From positions 124,001-188,000 of the forward strand of contig NZ_JAIVAP010000001.1 in NCBI RefSeq assembly GCF_020171945.1: a stretch of DNA of 64,000 nucleotides, given 5' to 3'. Below are positions 27,191-36,276 of the stretch, piece after piece. Under the pieces are notes generated by a model that ran no database searches, was not told where the DNA came from, and worked only from the letters and a program-made list of their open reading frames with translations. This DNA comes from Bacillus infantis. Its GTDB lineage: Bacteria > Bacillota > Bacilli > Bacillales > Cytobacillaceae. The stretch's first letter is position 1. Every line of letters starts with the position of its first letter. The position numbers and the translations under genes are program-made.

Positions 27191-29554
27191 ATGAATCAAA
27201 GGAAACAAAATGCTTCCCCAAACTCTGCCCGTATTGCGGAATGGGAAAAAGAGTACAGCGAGAACGGATATATATCCAATGAGGGCAGACTGTTAAGCCT
27301 GCTGAAGGAAATAAACAGTGATGAAGATCCCGGATCTGTTTCAGCCATCCTTACGCTTGCCGCTCTTTCAAGGCTTGGCAGAAATAAAGACGACAGCCTT
27401 GCCGCTGCCTGGATGGACAAAGCTTTAGAGCTGGATCCGCAAAATGGTCAGGCACGGAGATTTATGGCCCAGAGGGATTGGAAGAAGCATCGTGAGCTTC
27501 TTGATATGCTTGTCTTTCCCTCTATCAGGGAAACAGACAACCGGACAGCAAAGCGTAAAATCGCCGAGCAGTATATCAGCATTTGCCGCAGCTTCCTGGA
27601 TGCATCTGAAGAAGAGAAGGAAAGGCTATCAGGCAAGAGGGAAGTGTCAGAGGAACTGACAGACAAGAAGTTTGAAGATATATATTCCAGCCTGATCAGC
27701 CTGCTCGATTCTGCTGTTGATGAAACAGCTTTGCTTCTGAAGGCTGCTGAAGAATATGAAGAGTCAATTTCAGGGGTTTTCCATACAGCAACCCATGTGA
27801 ATGACATGAAAAAGCATATTGACCAGATTGCCGGACTGAAAGAAGAGTGGCATGCTTTATTCCAGACTGAAGAAGAGGAAACCGAAGAGATCAGTGCACT
27901 TGATAGTCTTAACAGTATGATCGGCATGGAAAAGGTAAAAAGCCGGGTCAATGATTTCTATAAATTCCTGAAGTACCAGAAAAAAAGAAAGCAGCTCGGG
28001 TTCCAGATCAAAGATGAAATGAGCCTCCATATGATTTTGACAGGCAACCCGGGAACAGGAAAAACGACACTCGCAAGGCTGCTTGCAAAAATTTATCATG
28101 AACTTGGCGTCCTGCCGCGGGAAGAAGTGGTGGAAGCAGACCGCTCCCAGCTTGTAGGAGCATATGTCGGCCAGACAGAGGAAAACGTCCGCTCGGCTGT
28201 TGAGAGAGCGCTCGGCGGCGTTCTTTTCATTGACGAAGCATACAGCCTGAAACGGGAAGGCCAGACAGGGAATGATTATGGCCAGACAGCAATTGATACT
28301 TTAGTATCAATGATGACCGGGGCGGAATATGGCGGCAAGTTTGCAGTGATTCTGGCAGGCTATCCGGAAGAAATGCGGCAGTTCCTTGACGCCAATCCAG
28401 GTCTCAGGAGCCGCTTCCCTCAATCCAACCAGCTCCATCTTCCGGATTATACAGAAGATGAACTTGTGGAAATTGCTGATAGAATAGCGAAGGACAATGA
28501 TTATATCCTTACTGATGAAGCAAAATCAGAGCTTAAAGGCAGGCTTGAGAAGGAAAAAGTGGATGACACTTTCGGAAATGCGCGGACAGCCAAAAATATC
28601 GTCCTCGAAGCCATTTTTGAAAAAGGGGCGCAAACCGAAGCCACTGATCACCTGCTTCCTTATACACTGCTCGAAAAAGAGGACTTCATCCTTCACCAGG
28701 ATGGTGGGAAACGAAGTAACCCTGAGAAGCAGCTGGAAAGGCTTGTCGGACTTGAAAACATCAAAGAAGAAGTAGAGTCGCTGATTTCTTTTGTAAAAAT
28801 GCAGCAGTACCGCCGCGAACAGGATCTCCCATCAGTGCCTGTACAGCTTCATTCCGTATTTACCGGCAATCCCGGCACAGGAAAGACGACAGTGGCGAAG
28901 ATTTATGCAGAGCTGCTTCATAAATGCGGGATGCTGAAAAGAGGACATCTCATCATTGCCGGCCGTTCAGATCTTGTTGCAGGCTATGTAGGCCAAACAG
29001 CGATCAAGACGAAGAAAATCATCAGGGAAGCATTGGGCGGTGTTCTTTTTATAGACGAAGCTTACTCCCTTTTAAGTGAATCGCCTGGGGATTTTGGCAA
29101 AGAAGCCATCGACACACTGGTTGATGAAATGACAAAGCATAATGAAAATCTGGTTGTCGTCCTTGCGGGCTATTCCAATGAAATGGAAAGACTGCTTCAG
29201 AGCAACCCTGGCCTGAAATCCCGCTTTAAGAAGTTCTTTCATTTTAAAGACTATAATACAGAAGAACTTATCCAGATCATCAAGAATTACGCCGCTCAAT
29301 ATAAGTATGATTTGACTGCAGGAGCAATTGCTTATTTGGATGAAGCATTGCCCGGCATAAAGGCCGGAGGCAACGGGCGCCTTGCAGCCAATCTGGCTGA
29401 TGAATCCATCCAGTTCCAAGCCTTCAGGCTCATGGAAGGCGATGAAAATCAATTGAAGGAGAATGCATCCCTTCTAGAGAAAGAGGATTTTGAGAAGGCG
29501 GTAAAGAAAATCACAAAGGGGAATAAAGATGCTGATATCAACGAAAGAAATTGA
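27191..29554 (+). CDS. Tandem AAA+ ATPase, SpoVK/CbbX-like
   Basis: A 787-residue protein with an N-terminal helical, TPR-like region (residues about 10-240) and two CbbX/SpoVK-type AAA+ modules. The first has GNPGTGKTTLARLLAKI and GGVLFIDEAYSLKRE; the second GNPGTGKTTVAKIYAEL and GGVLFIDEAYSLLSE. Both have an arginine finger region (PGLRSRFP, PGLKSRFK). SpoVK of B. subtilis has one such module and is needed for late sporulation; the double form is usual in many other Firmicutes. It is placed between the spore gene tlp and yneP, and overlaps yneP by 26 bases. Start ATG chosen over a GTG three codons earlier. Confidence 0.88.
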   Translation: MNQRKQNASPNSARIAEWEKEYSENGYISNEGRLLSLLKEINSDEDPGSVSAILTLAALSRLGRNKDDSLAAAWMDKALELDPQNGQARRFMAQRDWKKHRELLDMLVFPSIRETDNRTAKRKIAEQYISICRSFLDASEEEKERLSGKREVSEELTDKKFEDIYSSLISLLDSAVDETALLLKAAEEYEESISGVFHTATHVNDMKKHIDQIAGLKEEWHALFQTEEEETEEISALDSLNSMIGMEKVKSRVNDFYKFLKYQKKRKQLGFQIKDEMSLHMILTGNPGTGKTTLARLLAKIYHELGVLPREEVVEADRSQLVGAYVGQTEENVRSAVERALGGVLFIDEAYSLKREGQTGNDYGQTAIDTLVSMMTGAEYGGKFAVILAGYPEEMRQFLDANPGLRSRFPQSNQLHLPDYTEDELVEIADRIAKDNDYILTDEAKSELKGRLEKEKVDDTFGNARTAKNIVLEAIFEKGAQTEATDHLLPYTLLEKEDFILHQDGGKRSNPEKQLERLVGLENIKEEVESLISFVKMQQYRREQDLPSVPVQLHSVFTGNPGTGKTTVAKIYAELLHKCGMLKRGHLIIAGRSDLVAGYVGQTAIKTKKIIREALGGVLFIDEAYSLLSESPGDFGKEAIDTLVDEMTKHNENLVVVLAGYSNEMERLLQSNPGLKSRFKKFFHFKDYNTEELIQIIKNYAAQYKYDLTAGAIAYLDEALPGIKAGGNGRLAANLADESIQFQAFRLMEGDENQLKENASLLEKEDFEKAVKKITKGNKDADINERN

Positions 29555-29963
29555 AGTCCGATATGCTGAAACCGATCAAATGGGTGTGGTATACCATGCC
29601 AATTATCTGGTCTGGATGGAGCTTGGCCGCACCAGGCTGATCGAGGAGCTTGGCTTCAATTATGCAGAGCTTGAAAAAGACGGAATCATTTCTCCTGTAA
29701 TCGATATTGCCGCTTCCTATAAAAAGCCTGTCAGATATGGTGAAAAAGCTGTCATCAAGACTTGGATTGAAGAATATGACGGATTCCGTGTCACATATGG
29801 CTATGAAATATTGACAGAGGCCGGCGAATTGTCAGTTGAAGGCATATCCAAGCATGTTTGTGTGAAAAAGGAAAATTTCCGCCCCATTTCAATCAAGCGG
29901 AAATATCCTGATTGGCACGAAGCCTATGAAAAAGCGAAAAAAGCTCCTGAAGCGGCTGAGTAG
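29529..29963 (+). CDS. yneP: Acyl-CoA thioesterase, 4-hydroxybenzoyl-CoA thioesterase type
   Basis: A 144-residue hotdog-fold thioesterase. The catalytic segment EVRYAETDQMGVVYHANYLVW carries the conserved Asp of the YbgC/4HBT group. It corresponds to YneP of B. subtilis by position and sequence type. AAAGGGG precedes the ATG, inside the end of the AAA+ gene, suggesting translational coupling. Confidence 0.9.
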   Translation: MLISTKEIEVRYAETDQMGVVYHANYLVWMELGRTRLIEELGFNYAELEKDGIISPVIDIAASYKKPVRYGEKAVIKTWIEEYDGFRVTYGYEILTEAGELSVEGISKHVCVKKENFRPISIKRKYPDWHEAYEKAKKAPEAAE

Positions 29964-29971
29964 GTGATCCA

Positions 29972-30262
29972 GTGGCATTTGGGATTGGAAAAAAAGAATT
30001 GAAAGAATGGAAAGATAAAATTGATAAAGGGGAAATTGCTTTCCTGACTCATTACTGGCTGGATGACCGCTTCCCCGGCTGCAAAACAGTGACAAAGGCA
30101 GGCTGCAATGATTTGGAAAAGCTGAAAAAGTGGGGGATTTCCCATGGCCTAAAGCCGGAATGGATTGATATTAGAAAAGACGGCTATTCTCATTTTGATT
30201 TGCTGGGAGACAGGCAGAAACAGATTCTTGCCAAAGAAGGAATCCGCAATCCCCTGGACTGA
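29972..30262 (+). CDS. yneQ: YneQ family protein of unknown function
   Basis: A 96-residue soluble protein with FLTHYWLDDRFPGCKTVTKAGC and DGYSHFDLLGDRQ. It matches YneQ of B. subtilis in position and apparent sequence. The GTG start follows AGGTGAT closely. Function is not known. It is the last gene of the run with yneP. Confidence 0.82.
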   Translation: MAFGIGKKELKEWKDKIDKGEIAFLTHYWLDDRFPGCKTVTKAGCNDLEKLKKWGISHGLKPEWIDIRKDGYSHFDLLGDRQKQILAKEGIRNPLD

Positions 30263-30276
30263 ATTGAAATAGAAAA

Positions 30277-30304
30277 AAGCAGCCGCTTAGAAAGGCGGCT
30301 GCTT
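30277..30304. terminator. Bidirectional terminator between yneQ and yneR
   Basis: AAGCAGCCGC pairs with GCGGCTGCTT. It separates two converging genes. Confidence 0.85.
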
Positions 30305-30593
30305 ACTCTTCATATTTGAATACAGGCTCATTGGCCTTGTGATTCATTTCTACATACAGGTTTTGGTCATTAAAAAACCAAAGATCTTTTTCTTCAATAA
30401 AGAATAAGATGCCGTTTTTTTCTGTTACTGCACCTGCATTGACCGGCTCTTCATTGGCAACCCCGAGAGAGAATCCCTGCTGGACAGTGCTGCAGCCCCC
30501 GTAGCGGGCAAAGAAACGGAGATGGTCACCTTTTTCCAGTGAAAGCTCATCTTTATACCATTGTGCGGCATCGTCATTTATATGTATGTTCAT
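30303..30593 (-). CDS. yneR: HesB/YneR-like iron-sulfur domain protein
   Basis: A 96-residue protein of the HesB/IscA-like superfamily (YneR branch), with FARYGGCSTVQQGFSLG carrying a single cysteine and no C-terminal CGCG pair, so it is not a standard A-type carrier. The start MNIHINDDAAQWYKDEL follows AAAGGAGA. It corresponds to B. subtilis YneR by position. A distinct HesB-like selenoprotein gene lies 0.5 kb away. Confidence 0.85.
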   Translation of the reverse strand: MNIHINDDAAQWYKDELSLEKGDHLRFFARYGGCSTVQQGFSLGVANEEPVNAGAVTEKNGILFFIEEKDLWFFNDQNLYVEMNHKANEPVFKYEE

Positions 30594-30829
30594 GAGAAGT
30601 CTCCTTTCCCGCAATCTGTTTTCCATAATCATTATAAAGGACTATGCGGTGTAAAGCGAATAATTGAATCAGGCTGCATTAGTGAAACAGGCCTATTTAT
30701 ACTTTATGTTTTATTTGCAAAAAATACCCCTTATCAGGGTGATTTTCACAAGCTCTGCGATTCCTGCCAGGCCGTTTAACATGCTGGATGGGCAGGGTAA
30801 AGAAAAAATAAAGTGAAGGATGTGTCAGC

Positions 30830-31090
30830 TTGACTCAATATCGGTTAATGAATATGATCGGCATCTTTATTTTCGGCGGAATAGCGCTTCTTGTCGTCCT
30901 GCAGACAGATAAAGCAGAGAAGGCCATTGAAGCAGGTGCTTTTGCCGCTGTCATGGCTGTTATTTATTTTGTTCTTGCTGCAATCCGCGAGAAAAACCGG
31001 AGCATTTTTATACCAGTTATCGGTGTGCTGGCAGTCTTGGCGGTCAGCATGATTTTTCTGCAGGGATACTTCTTCGGATCGCATCACTAG
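30830..31090 (+). CDS. Small three-helix membrane protein of unknown function
   Basis: An 86-residue hydrophobic protein with three predicted membrane segments (residues about 5-24, 34-51, 59-81). The TTG start follows GAAGGATG; I do not recognise the family. It ends 44 bases before the HesB-like selenoprotein gene and is probably cotranscribed with it. Confidence 0.65.
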   Translation: MTQYRLMNMIGIFIFGGIALLVVLQTDKAEKAIEAGAFAAVMAVIYFVLAAIREKNRSIFIPVIGVLAVLAVSMIFLQGYFFGSHH

Positions 31091-31134
31091 AAGAAAACCG
31101 ATACATTCAGATTATTGTAAAAGGGGGTGGCCCG

Positions 31135-31425
31135 ATGTTTAAAATGACTGGAGCTGCAGCCGATAAACTGCTTGAGGCAGTTGAAAAGGAAAGAAAGACT
31201 GAGGAAGAGAAGCTGTATGTACGACTTTCAATGGGGATCGGCTGAGGCGGCCCACAGCTAAAGCTGTCTCTGGAAGAGCAGCCTATTACCGATGATAAAA
31301 CCTTTGAATTCGGCGATCTTTCTGTTTTGATCCATAATAAGGATTTTGTCTATTTTGATCATACTAAACTTGATTATGTAAAAGATGTATTTGGAAATGC
31401 AAAGTTTCAATTGATTAAGTTATAG
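31135..31425 (+). CDS. HesB-like selenoprotein with in-frame UGA
   Basis: A 96-residue protein read through UGA at 31243-31245 (residue 37). The frame begins MFKMTGAAADKLLEAVEKER after AAGGGGGTGG, reaches LSMGIGU, then GGPQLKLSLEEQPI, and ends NAKFQLIKL. Small HesB-like proteins with GIGUGGPQL are a known bacterial selenoprotein family; Sec replaces a cysteine in the HesB core. A hairpin with GCTG, a bulged T and CTCT pairing to AGAG and CAGC around GGA sits 18-37 bases after the UGA, like a bacterial SECIS. It is invisible to standard gene callers. Function is probably redox or iron-sulfur related. Confidence 0.9.
31263..31282 (+). promoter_or_regulatory. Candidate bacterial SECIS hairpin of the HesB-like gene
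   Basis: GCTG-T-CTCT pairs with AGAG-CAGC around the loop GGA, with one bulged T. The loop begins 27 bases after the UGA. The bulged U and G-rich loop recall the E. coli fdhF element. Confidence 0.65.
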
Positions 31426-31501
31426 CTCTATAAGGGAAAAAAGCGCGTGTCTCCACCAGTAAACAGTCCGATCATGTGGAAAAACAAAAAAATAGCATTA
31501 G

Positions 31502-31545
31502 AAATCGAGCATAAAATCGCAAAGGATTTATGCTCGATTTTTTAT
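31502..31545 (+). terminator. Terminator after the HesB-like gene
   Basis: AAATCGAGCATAAA pairs with TTTATGCTCGATTT, followed by T. It lies about 75 bases after the stop codon. Confidence 0.88.
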
Positions 31546-31810
31546 TGACAGGTAAGTGTTATTCCTGTTTTAATTACCAGGTTAACAAGTGAAATAGCCT
31601 ATTAATCAGCATGACAATAGCTATCTTCATCCTATTGATCAGGGTTTCATTAAGATTGTATTATTGCTAATAAAGAACAAGAGGATTAAAAACTTAATGT
31701 TAAAATATTTTTCAGCAACAAAGTAGGTCAAGTTTCATAAAGAGCAGGTTATTGGACTAAGGCTACTTTTCAAAGGATTAATAAAAATTGGAATTTAAAG
31801 GGGAAAAGTT
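31546..31810. other. AT-rich spacer before an acetyltransferase gene
   Basis: Together with the terminator, about 385 bases between genes. I see no gene, RNA or repeat here; it presumably carries the promoter of the acetyltransferase gene. Confidence 0.4.
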
Positions 31811-32395
31811 ATGAAGCAAAAGGCGTCAGAGGAATTATTTAGAATAGATTGTGAAGATATTTATCTTCAAGAGTTTTCAATTGAAGATGCAATTCATATA
31901 TACAGAATATCAAATCAGCCAGAAATATTTAAGTTCCTGCCTGACTGGAAATCAACCAAGGAACAAAGGATAGATTGGGTCACCAATTACGAGATGCCAG
32001 CAAATAAAGCATTTCTTGATGCAGCTAAAAGAACTGCCAACATTGAAGGTCGCTTTTTAAAACTAGGGGTATTTATTAAGGAAACGAATGAATTGATTGG
32101 GTGGTGCTGTACGGGTATTAAAGATGAGCTTCCTGTACCAAATAGAGAAATTATGTACGCCATTTCAAATGACTATCAAAGGAAGGGTTACGCAACCAAA
32201 GCGTCTATAGGTTTGATTGACTATTTGTTTACAAATACGAATGTAGAGATCCTTAATGCAGTAGCTTTAATTAATAACGTCCCATCAGATAAAGTAATTG
32301 AAAAATGTAAATTTACCTATCAAGGTCAACTGACGATAGAAAATGAACGTTATAATCACTATATATTGAGTAAGTCAATGTGGAAGAAACATTAA
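31811..32395 (+). CDS. GNAT family N-acetyltransferase
   Basis: A 194-residue acetyltransferase of the RimJ/RimL-like GNAT group. The acetyl-CoA-binding segment is recognisable in YAISNDYQRKGYATKASIGL (motif A, QxxGxA type), with INNVPSDKVIEKCKF following. The gene and the upstream region are clearly more AT-rich than the neighbours, suggesting recent acquisition. AAAGGGGAA precedes the ATG. Substrate is unknown. Confidence 0.85.
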   Translation: MKQKASEELFRIDCEDIYLQEFSIEDAIHIYRISNQPEIFKFLPDWKSTKEQRIDWVTNYEMPANKAFLDAAKRTANIEGRFLKLGVFIKETNELIGWCCTGIKDELPVPNREIMYAISNDYQRKGYATKASIGLIDYLFTNTNVEILNAVALINNVPSDKVIEKCKFTYQGQLTIENERYNHYILSKSMWKKH

Positions 32396-32642
32396 GTAAG
32401 TGTTTGCTCTAAATTTATAGAGAGCTGCAATCGAAACATGTTCATAAAAAAAGACTAGCCCGGAGCAGTATGCTCTGAGCTATTTCCTTGCTGTCTATTG
32501 TATAATTTAACCTGAAGCTTTGATATTTTTGTTTTCTCCACCATAACGGAACTGCTCTCTCCAGGAAGCATCTGCTTTATCTAGTCTTAATCTTAATACT
32601 CCATTGCGCCGGCAATTCTCATGGTTTGATTTGCGGCTGGGT

Positions 32643-33779
32643 TTATTTGCGACTCTCCAAATTAGCTTCAGGCTTCACCTCTTTATCCTTATCTGCAGTA
32701 TCTGCAGGAAGAATAAGCTTCACCATTGTCCCTTCTCCCGGTCTGCTTGATATTTCAATGCTTCCGCCCAGTTCCTCGACAATTTTCTTGCAGACCGACA
32801 TGCCGATGCCAGTGCCGGTTTCTTTTGTCGTATAAAACGGCTCAAAAATCCTTTGCAGTGTTTCTTCCGACATGCCGCATCCATTATCCTGAATCGTAAT
32901 GACAGCATGCTGGCTGCTGCATTCGACCTTTGCCTGGACAGAGCCGGCCGTGCTCTCGATTGTCATTGCTTCCATTGCATTTTTGAACAGATTGGAAAGC
33001 ACCTGCTTCAGCTCACCGGGAACAGCCGCCAATGTGGGATCATCGGGGGAAGGTTCGAATAAAAGCAGGCTTCCCCTTAAAACGGCTTCGCTTTCGTAAA
33101 GCATTACAATTTCTCTGACAATCTGATTGATATGCACTTTTTTTATTTTGTTCTCGGAAGGTTTATTGGCATTCAGGAAACTGCCGATAATTTCATTTGC
33201 CCGGCTGATTTCCCCTAAAGCAATATTGGCATATTCCTCTTTCCCGATCTCCCTGAGCTGAGGCTTAAGCAGCTGGAGGAAGCCCTTGACTGTAGTAAGC
33301 GGATTGCGGATTTCGTGAGCGATGCCTGCAGCCAGCTTTCCTAGATTCGCCTGAAATTCATAGGCGACTGCCATTTCCTGCACCTGTTCTGCGGTCTGAA
33401 CAAGCTTTTCCTTTTTTTTCTGCAGTGCTTTGGAAAAAACAGCCGCTTTTTCCTCGAACTGGGCCAGAACTTGATCAATTTCCGCTGCCAATGGTTCAAT
33501 AGGAAAGCAGAATATATGGATCGTTTCGTTTTCGGGCCCATCAGCCCGGTAAATGCGGAACCAGCCTTCTTTAAAATGAAAATCAAGATATTCTGCATTC
33601 CTTCCAAAAAGGAATGCCTGGAGCTCCTGCACGTTCCGGCCGTCGGCAAGAAGTTCCGAAATATGTTTTTGGCAATGATGCTGCTGGTTACCTGAGGCCG
33701 AGATGATGTATAAATCATGGGTTAAAATAAAATAAGGAAAAGGAAACGATTCTTGAGATAAAGAGTTTACGGGTATCAC
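32643..33779 (-). CDS. Soluble sensor histidine kinase
   Basis: A 378-residue kinase without membrane segments. The N-terminal 125 residues resemble a divergent PAS-like sensor (LYIISASGNQQHHCQ), followed by the phosphoacceptor helix with His in AAGIAHEIRNPLTTVKGFLQ and the ATPase domain: N box SNLFKNAMEAM, G1 DNGCGMS, F box FEPFYTTKE, G2 GTGIGMSV. This is the form of sporulation-type orphan kinases (KinA/E-like) in Bacillus. No response regulator is adjacent. The start sits after AAGGAGGGTATAT. Confidence 0.9.
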   Translation of the reverse strand: MIPVNSLSQESFPFPYFILTHDLYIISASGNQQHHCQKHISELLADGRNVQELQAFLFGRNAEYLDFHFKEGWFRIYRADGPENETIHIFCFPIEPLAAEIDQVLAQFEEKAAVFSKALQKKKEKLVQTAEQVQEMAVAYEFQANLGKLAAGIAHEIRNPLTTVKGFLQLLKPQLREIGKEEYANIALGEISRANEIIGSFLNANKPSENKIKKVHINQIVREIVMLYESEAVLRGSLLLFEPSPDDPTLAAVPGELKQVLSNLFKNAMEAMTIESTAGSVQAKVECSSQHAVITIQDNGCGMSEETLQRIFEPFYTTKETGTGIGMSVCKKIVEELGGSIEISSRPGEGTMVKLILPADTADKDKEVKPEANLESRK

Positions 33780-34062
33780 AATATACCCTCCTTAAAACGA
33801 GTAATGTGTGCGTATTTTATCTTTTTTAAGCCGCCCGGCAGTCAGGGGCCTCACCGTAATATATGAATCTTTTTCCGTATTATGTGCGGAATTTGATAAA
33901 AAAGAAAGTTTTAAGTCGAAAAAGTGGGTAATTATGACTTTTATACTATTATACAAAACTGGTATGTACACTACAATAACGCACAATATTTTTCTTTTGC
34001 AGAACAGATTTATTAGGGTGTTATTAGCATGTATAGCATTTGCTGAAGGAGCTGGGAGGAAA
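33780..34062. other. Intergenic region upstream of the histidine kinase gene
   Basis: About 280 bases between the kinase gene and the plsY terminator. A plus-strand frame across it has no ribosome binding site and no recognisable product. Nothing else was recognised. Confidence 0.4.
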
Positions 34063-34094
34063 AAAATAAACGGCTTTCCAGCCGTTTATTTTTT
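34063..34094 (-). terminator. Terminator after plsY
   Basis: AAATAAACGGCT pairs with AGCCGTTTATTT around a four-base loop; the minus strand has the U-run. Confidence 0.88.
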
Positions 34095-34097
34095 GTT

Positions 34098-34685
34098 CTA
34101 AAGCCAGGAGATTTTTGGCTCTGTTTTATCTTTTATGCGTTTAATATTGGCCCTGTGCCTGTAAATGACAAAGAAGGCAAGGATGGATACAACTATAGTC
34201 AGCAGCGGATCCCATTCACCTACAAAAAGGGAATAGATTACAGCCGAAACAGCTGCCAGCATAGATGAAAGGGATACATATTTGGTTATGTATAAGCTGA
34301 GGAAGAAAATTACCACGATTACTGCAAACATAAGCGGTGCACATGCCAGCAGTACTCCTCCGGATGTTGCGACTGCCTTTCCTCCTCGGAAGCCGGCAAA
34401 AACAGGATACATATGGCCAATTACAGCAAATATGCCTGCCACAAGCCAATTGAAATCCGATCCAAGGAAATAGGGAAGGAGGGCTGCAAGGGTCCCTTTT
34501 AATATGTCTGCACTTGTAACGATGATGCCTGCCTTAACGCCAAGCGTCCTGAATGTATTGGTTCCGCCCAGATTGCCGCTGCCATGCTGGCGGATGTCTG
34601 TCCCGTAAAATGCCTTTCCGATCCAGAGCCCGGAAGGAATGGATCCGAGCAAATAAGCCAGTACAATGATAATGCCTGCTGTCAT
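34098..34685 (-). CDS. plsY: Acyl-phosphate:glycerol-3-phosphate acyltransferase PlsY
   Basis: A 195-residue integral membrane acyltransferase that makes lysophosphatidate from acyl-phosphate and glycerol-3-phosphate. The signature stretches are [32 protein letters not shown] and [13 protein letters not shown]; about five membrane helices are visible. It corresponds to B. subtilis PlsY (YneS), in the same neighbourhood, on the opposite strand to parEC as there. Confidence 0.96.
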   Translation of the reverse strand: MTAGIIIVLAYLLGSIPSGLWIGKAFYGTDIRQHGSGNLGGTNTFRTLGVKAGIIVTSADILKGTLAALLPYFLGSDFNWLVAGIFAVIGHMYPVFAGFRGGKAVATSGGVLLACAPLMFAVIVVIFFLSLYITKYVSLSSMLAAVSAVIYSLFVGEWDPLLTIVVSILAFFVIYRHRANIKRIKDKTEPKISWL

Positions 34686-34887
34686 AACTTCTCTCCTTTA
34701 TTCAAAATCCGCGATTCCCCACGTTATTTGACTGGAATCTGATTGTCTGTTCTGGTATCAATTCAAAGAGGATTAGCCAGGTCTTTATATTGTACCATGG
34801 GAGGACAACTTAGCACCAGGTACTAATTTATGTTTATAGATGCTTTACCCGGGAAAATGATCTATACATAAGAGTTGAGCATTATTG

Positions 34888-34916
34888 TTGATAATCGGAA
34901 TCGTTTCGATTAAAAT
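34888..34916 (+). promoter_or_regulatory. rpmE2 promoter with embedded Zur box
   Basis: TTGATA (34888-34893) and TAAAAT (34911-34916) are 17 bases apart, and the whole spacer (34894-34910) is ATCGGAATCGTTTCGAT, which fits the Zur pattern ATCGnAATnnTTnCGAT. Zinc-bound Zur would block RNA polymerase directly. Confidence 0.75.
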
Positions 34917-34945
34917 AAGATTATCTTATAAAAGAGGTGACTAGA

Positions 34946-35203
34946 ATGAGACAGGATATTCATCCGGATTACAGGCAGGTAGTATTTATGGACGTAAACA
35001 GCGGCTATAAATTTTTAAGCGGCTCTACGAAAAAGACGAACGAAACGATAGAATGGGAAGACGGCAACACTTATCCGCTGTTAAAGGTCGAAGTAAGCTC
35101 TGACACACATCCTTTTTATACCGGCAAACAGAAATTCGCCGATAAAGGCGGCCGTGTCGACCGTTTTATGAAGAAATACAATATGGATAACAAAGAAAAA
35201 TAA
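34946..35203 (+). CDS. rpmE2: 50S ribosomal protein L31 type B
   Basis: An 85-residue zinc-independent L31 (type B), recognised by [20 protein letters not shown] and [13 protein letters not shown], without the CxxC zinc ligands of the type A protein. In B. subtilis the equivalent (YtiA) is repressed by Zur and replaces RpmE under zinc limitation. The ATG follows AAGAGGTGA; the Zur box in the promoter fits this role. Confidence 0.95.
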   Translation: MRQDIHPDYRQVVFMDVNSGYKFLSGSTKKTNETIEWEDGNTYPLLKVEVSSDTHPFYTGKQKFADKGGRVDRFMKKYNMDNKEK

Positions 35204-35211
35204 AAAGCAGC

Positions 35212-35244
35212 AGCCCGCCGGCTTCCCAGCCTGGCGGGCTTTTC
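35212..35244. terminator. Terminator between rpmE2 and the DinB-like gene
   Basis: AGCCCGCC pairs with GGCGGGCT, followed by TTTTC. It lies between converging genes. Confidence 0.8.
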
Positions 35245-35261
35245 TTATAAAAGCATAGTCC

Positions 35262-35741
35262 TCAGACTTTCTCTTTCTTATAGATCTGGTAGATCTTTTT
35301 AATTGCTTCCATATGGAGAGCTTCATGGTAAAAACTGAATAGAAAGGCTTCCCCTGCTGTATGGAAGGTTATGCCGGCTTTATTGGTGAAAGGTTCAGGC
35401 AGCGTTTCTTCCAGGCGGCCAGGCATAAATTGGAGGATCCTGTCCTTTTGGTCAGCCATGATGCCGGCAATTTCCCTCAGGCTCGGCGGCTCCTGCTTCC
35501 ATGTTCGCGGACTGGTGCCAGCACTGAAAAGCTCTTCATAAGATGCCGGCAGTCCTGATTTTTCCTTCAGCAGCAAGAATGCTATTTTTTCCTGTATGTA
35601 GACAATATGTCCGAAATTCCAGCGGATGCTGTTATTGAAGCCGTCTGGAATAAAATCAGCTGCTTCCTCTGGTATGCGCTTGAGCGATTTTTCTGTAATA
35701 TCCTTCACCGTCTCCATATGCTTGAAAATCAGATGCTCCAT
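35262..35741 (-). CDS. DinB/DfsB family four-helix protein (YkkA-like)
   Basis: A 159-residue four-helix-bundle protein of the DinB superfamily. The metal-binding histidines are apparent in NFGHIVYIQEKIAF and FYHEALHMEAIKKI. Members bind divalent metals and include thiol-dependent transferases; individual functions are mostly unknown. The gene stands alone between rpmE2 and a DUF3243 gene. Confidence 0.82.
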   Translation of the reverse strand: MEHLIFKHMETVKDITEKSLKRIPEEAADFIPDGFNNSIRWNFGHIVYIQEKIAFLLLKEKSGLPASYEELFSAGTSPRTWKQEPPSLREIAGIMADQKDRILQFMPGRLEETLPEPFTNKAGITFHTAGEAFLFSFYHEALHMEAIKKIYQIYKKEKV

Positions 35742-35939
35742 ATAAGTAAGAACCCCCTATGTTTTTTGAGGCTGAGCCGGAAGCTGATGCCGGCCGGCCC
35801 ATTCTATCAATTAATATACGCTTTGTTGTAAATATATTTCAAGAATCTTTCAATATGCTTTTCAGTGTTTGGCCTGGACCAAATCGGGTATCTATAGAAC
35901 AGAAGCAACAATCACTTTACTTTAAAGGAGAGATTATCA

Positions 35940-36260
35940 ATGGAACATACAAATGGTTCAGCAGAAACAAACAGCAAAGTAGAAAACAAACTGGAGAACA
36001 TGGGATCTGAGAAGAAAGACGAAATTCTATCAAGCTTTGAAGGCTTTAAGGATTATTTAGGAGGCAAGGTCTCACTCGGCAAGAAAATGGGATTGAATGA
36101 AGAGCAGCTGGCTAATGCTGCGCAGAAGGTAGGCGACTATCTGGCGAAGAAGGAAGAGCCTCGCAACAGGGAGGAAAAGCTGCTTCAGGAGCTTTGGAAG
36201 TCCGGCAACGAAGAAGAGCAGCATGCTCTTTCCCATCTGCTGGTGAAGCTGGTAGGCTAA
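35940..36260 (+). CDS. DUF3243 family protein (YmfJ-like)
   Basis: A 106-residue helical protein. The central FEGFKDYLGGKVSLGKKMGLNE is typical of DUF3243, followed by a charged helix. B. subtilis YmfJ is of this type; function is unknown. AAAGGAGAG precedes the ATG, and a clear terminator follows. Confidence 0.8.
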   Translation: MEHTNGSAETNSKVENKLENMGSEKKDEILSSFEGFKDYLGGKVSLGKKMGLNEEQLANAAQKVGDYLAKKEEPRNREEKLLQELWKSGNEEEQHALSHLLVKLVG

Positions 36261-36276
36261 TCTTAAAAATAATCAG

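Noticed and set aside
33808..34101. 97-codon plus-strand frame before plsY
   Set aside because: No ribosome binding site or recognisable product, and it runs through the plsY terminator.
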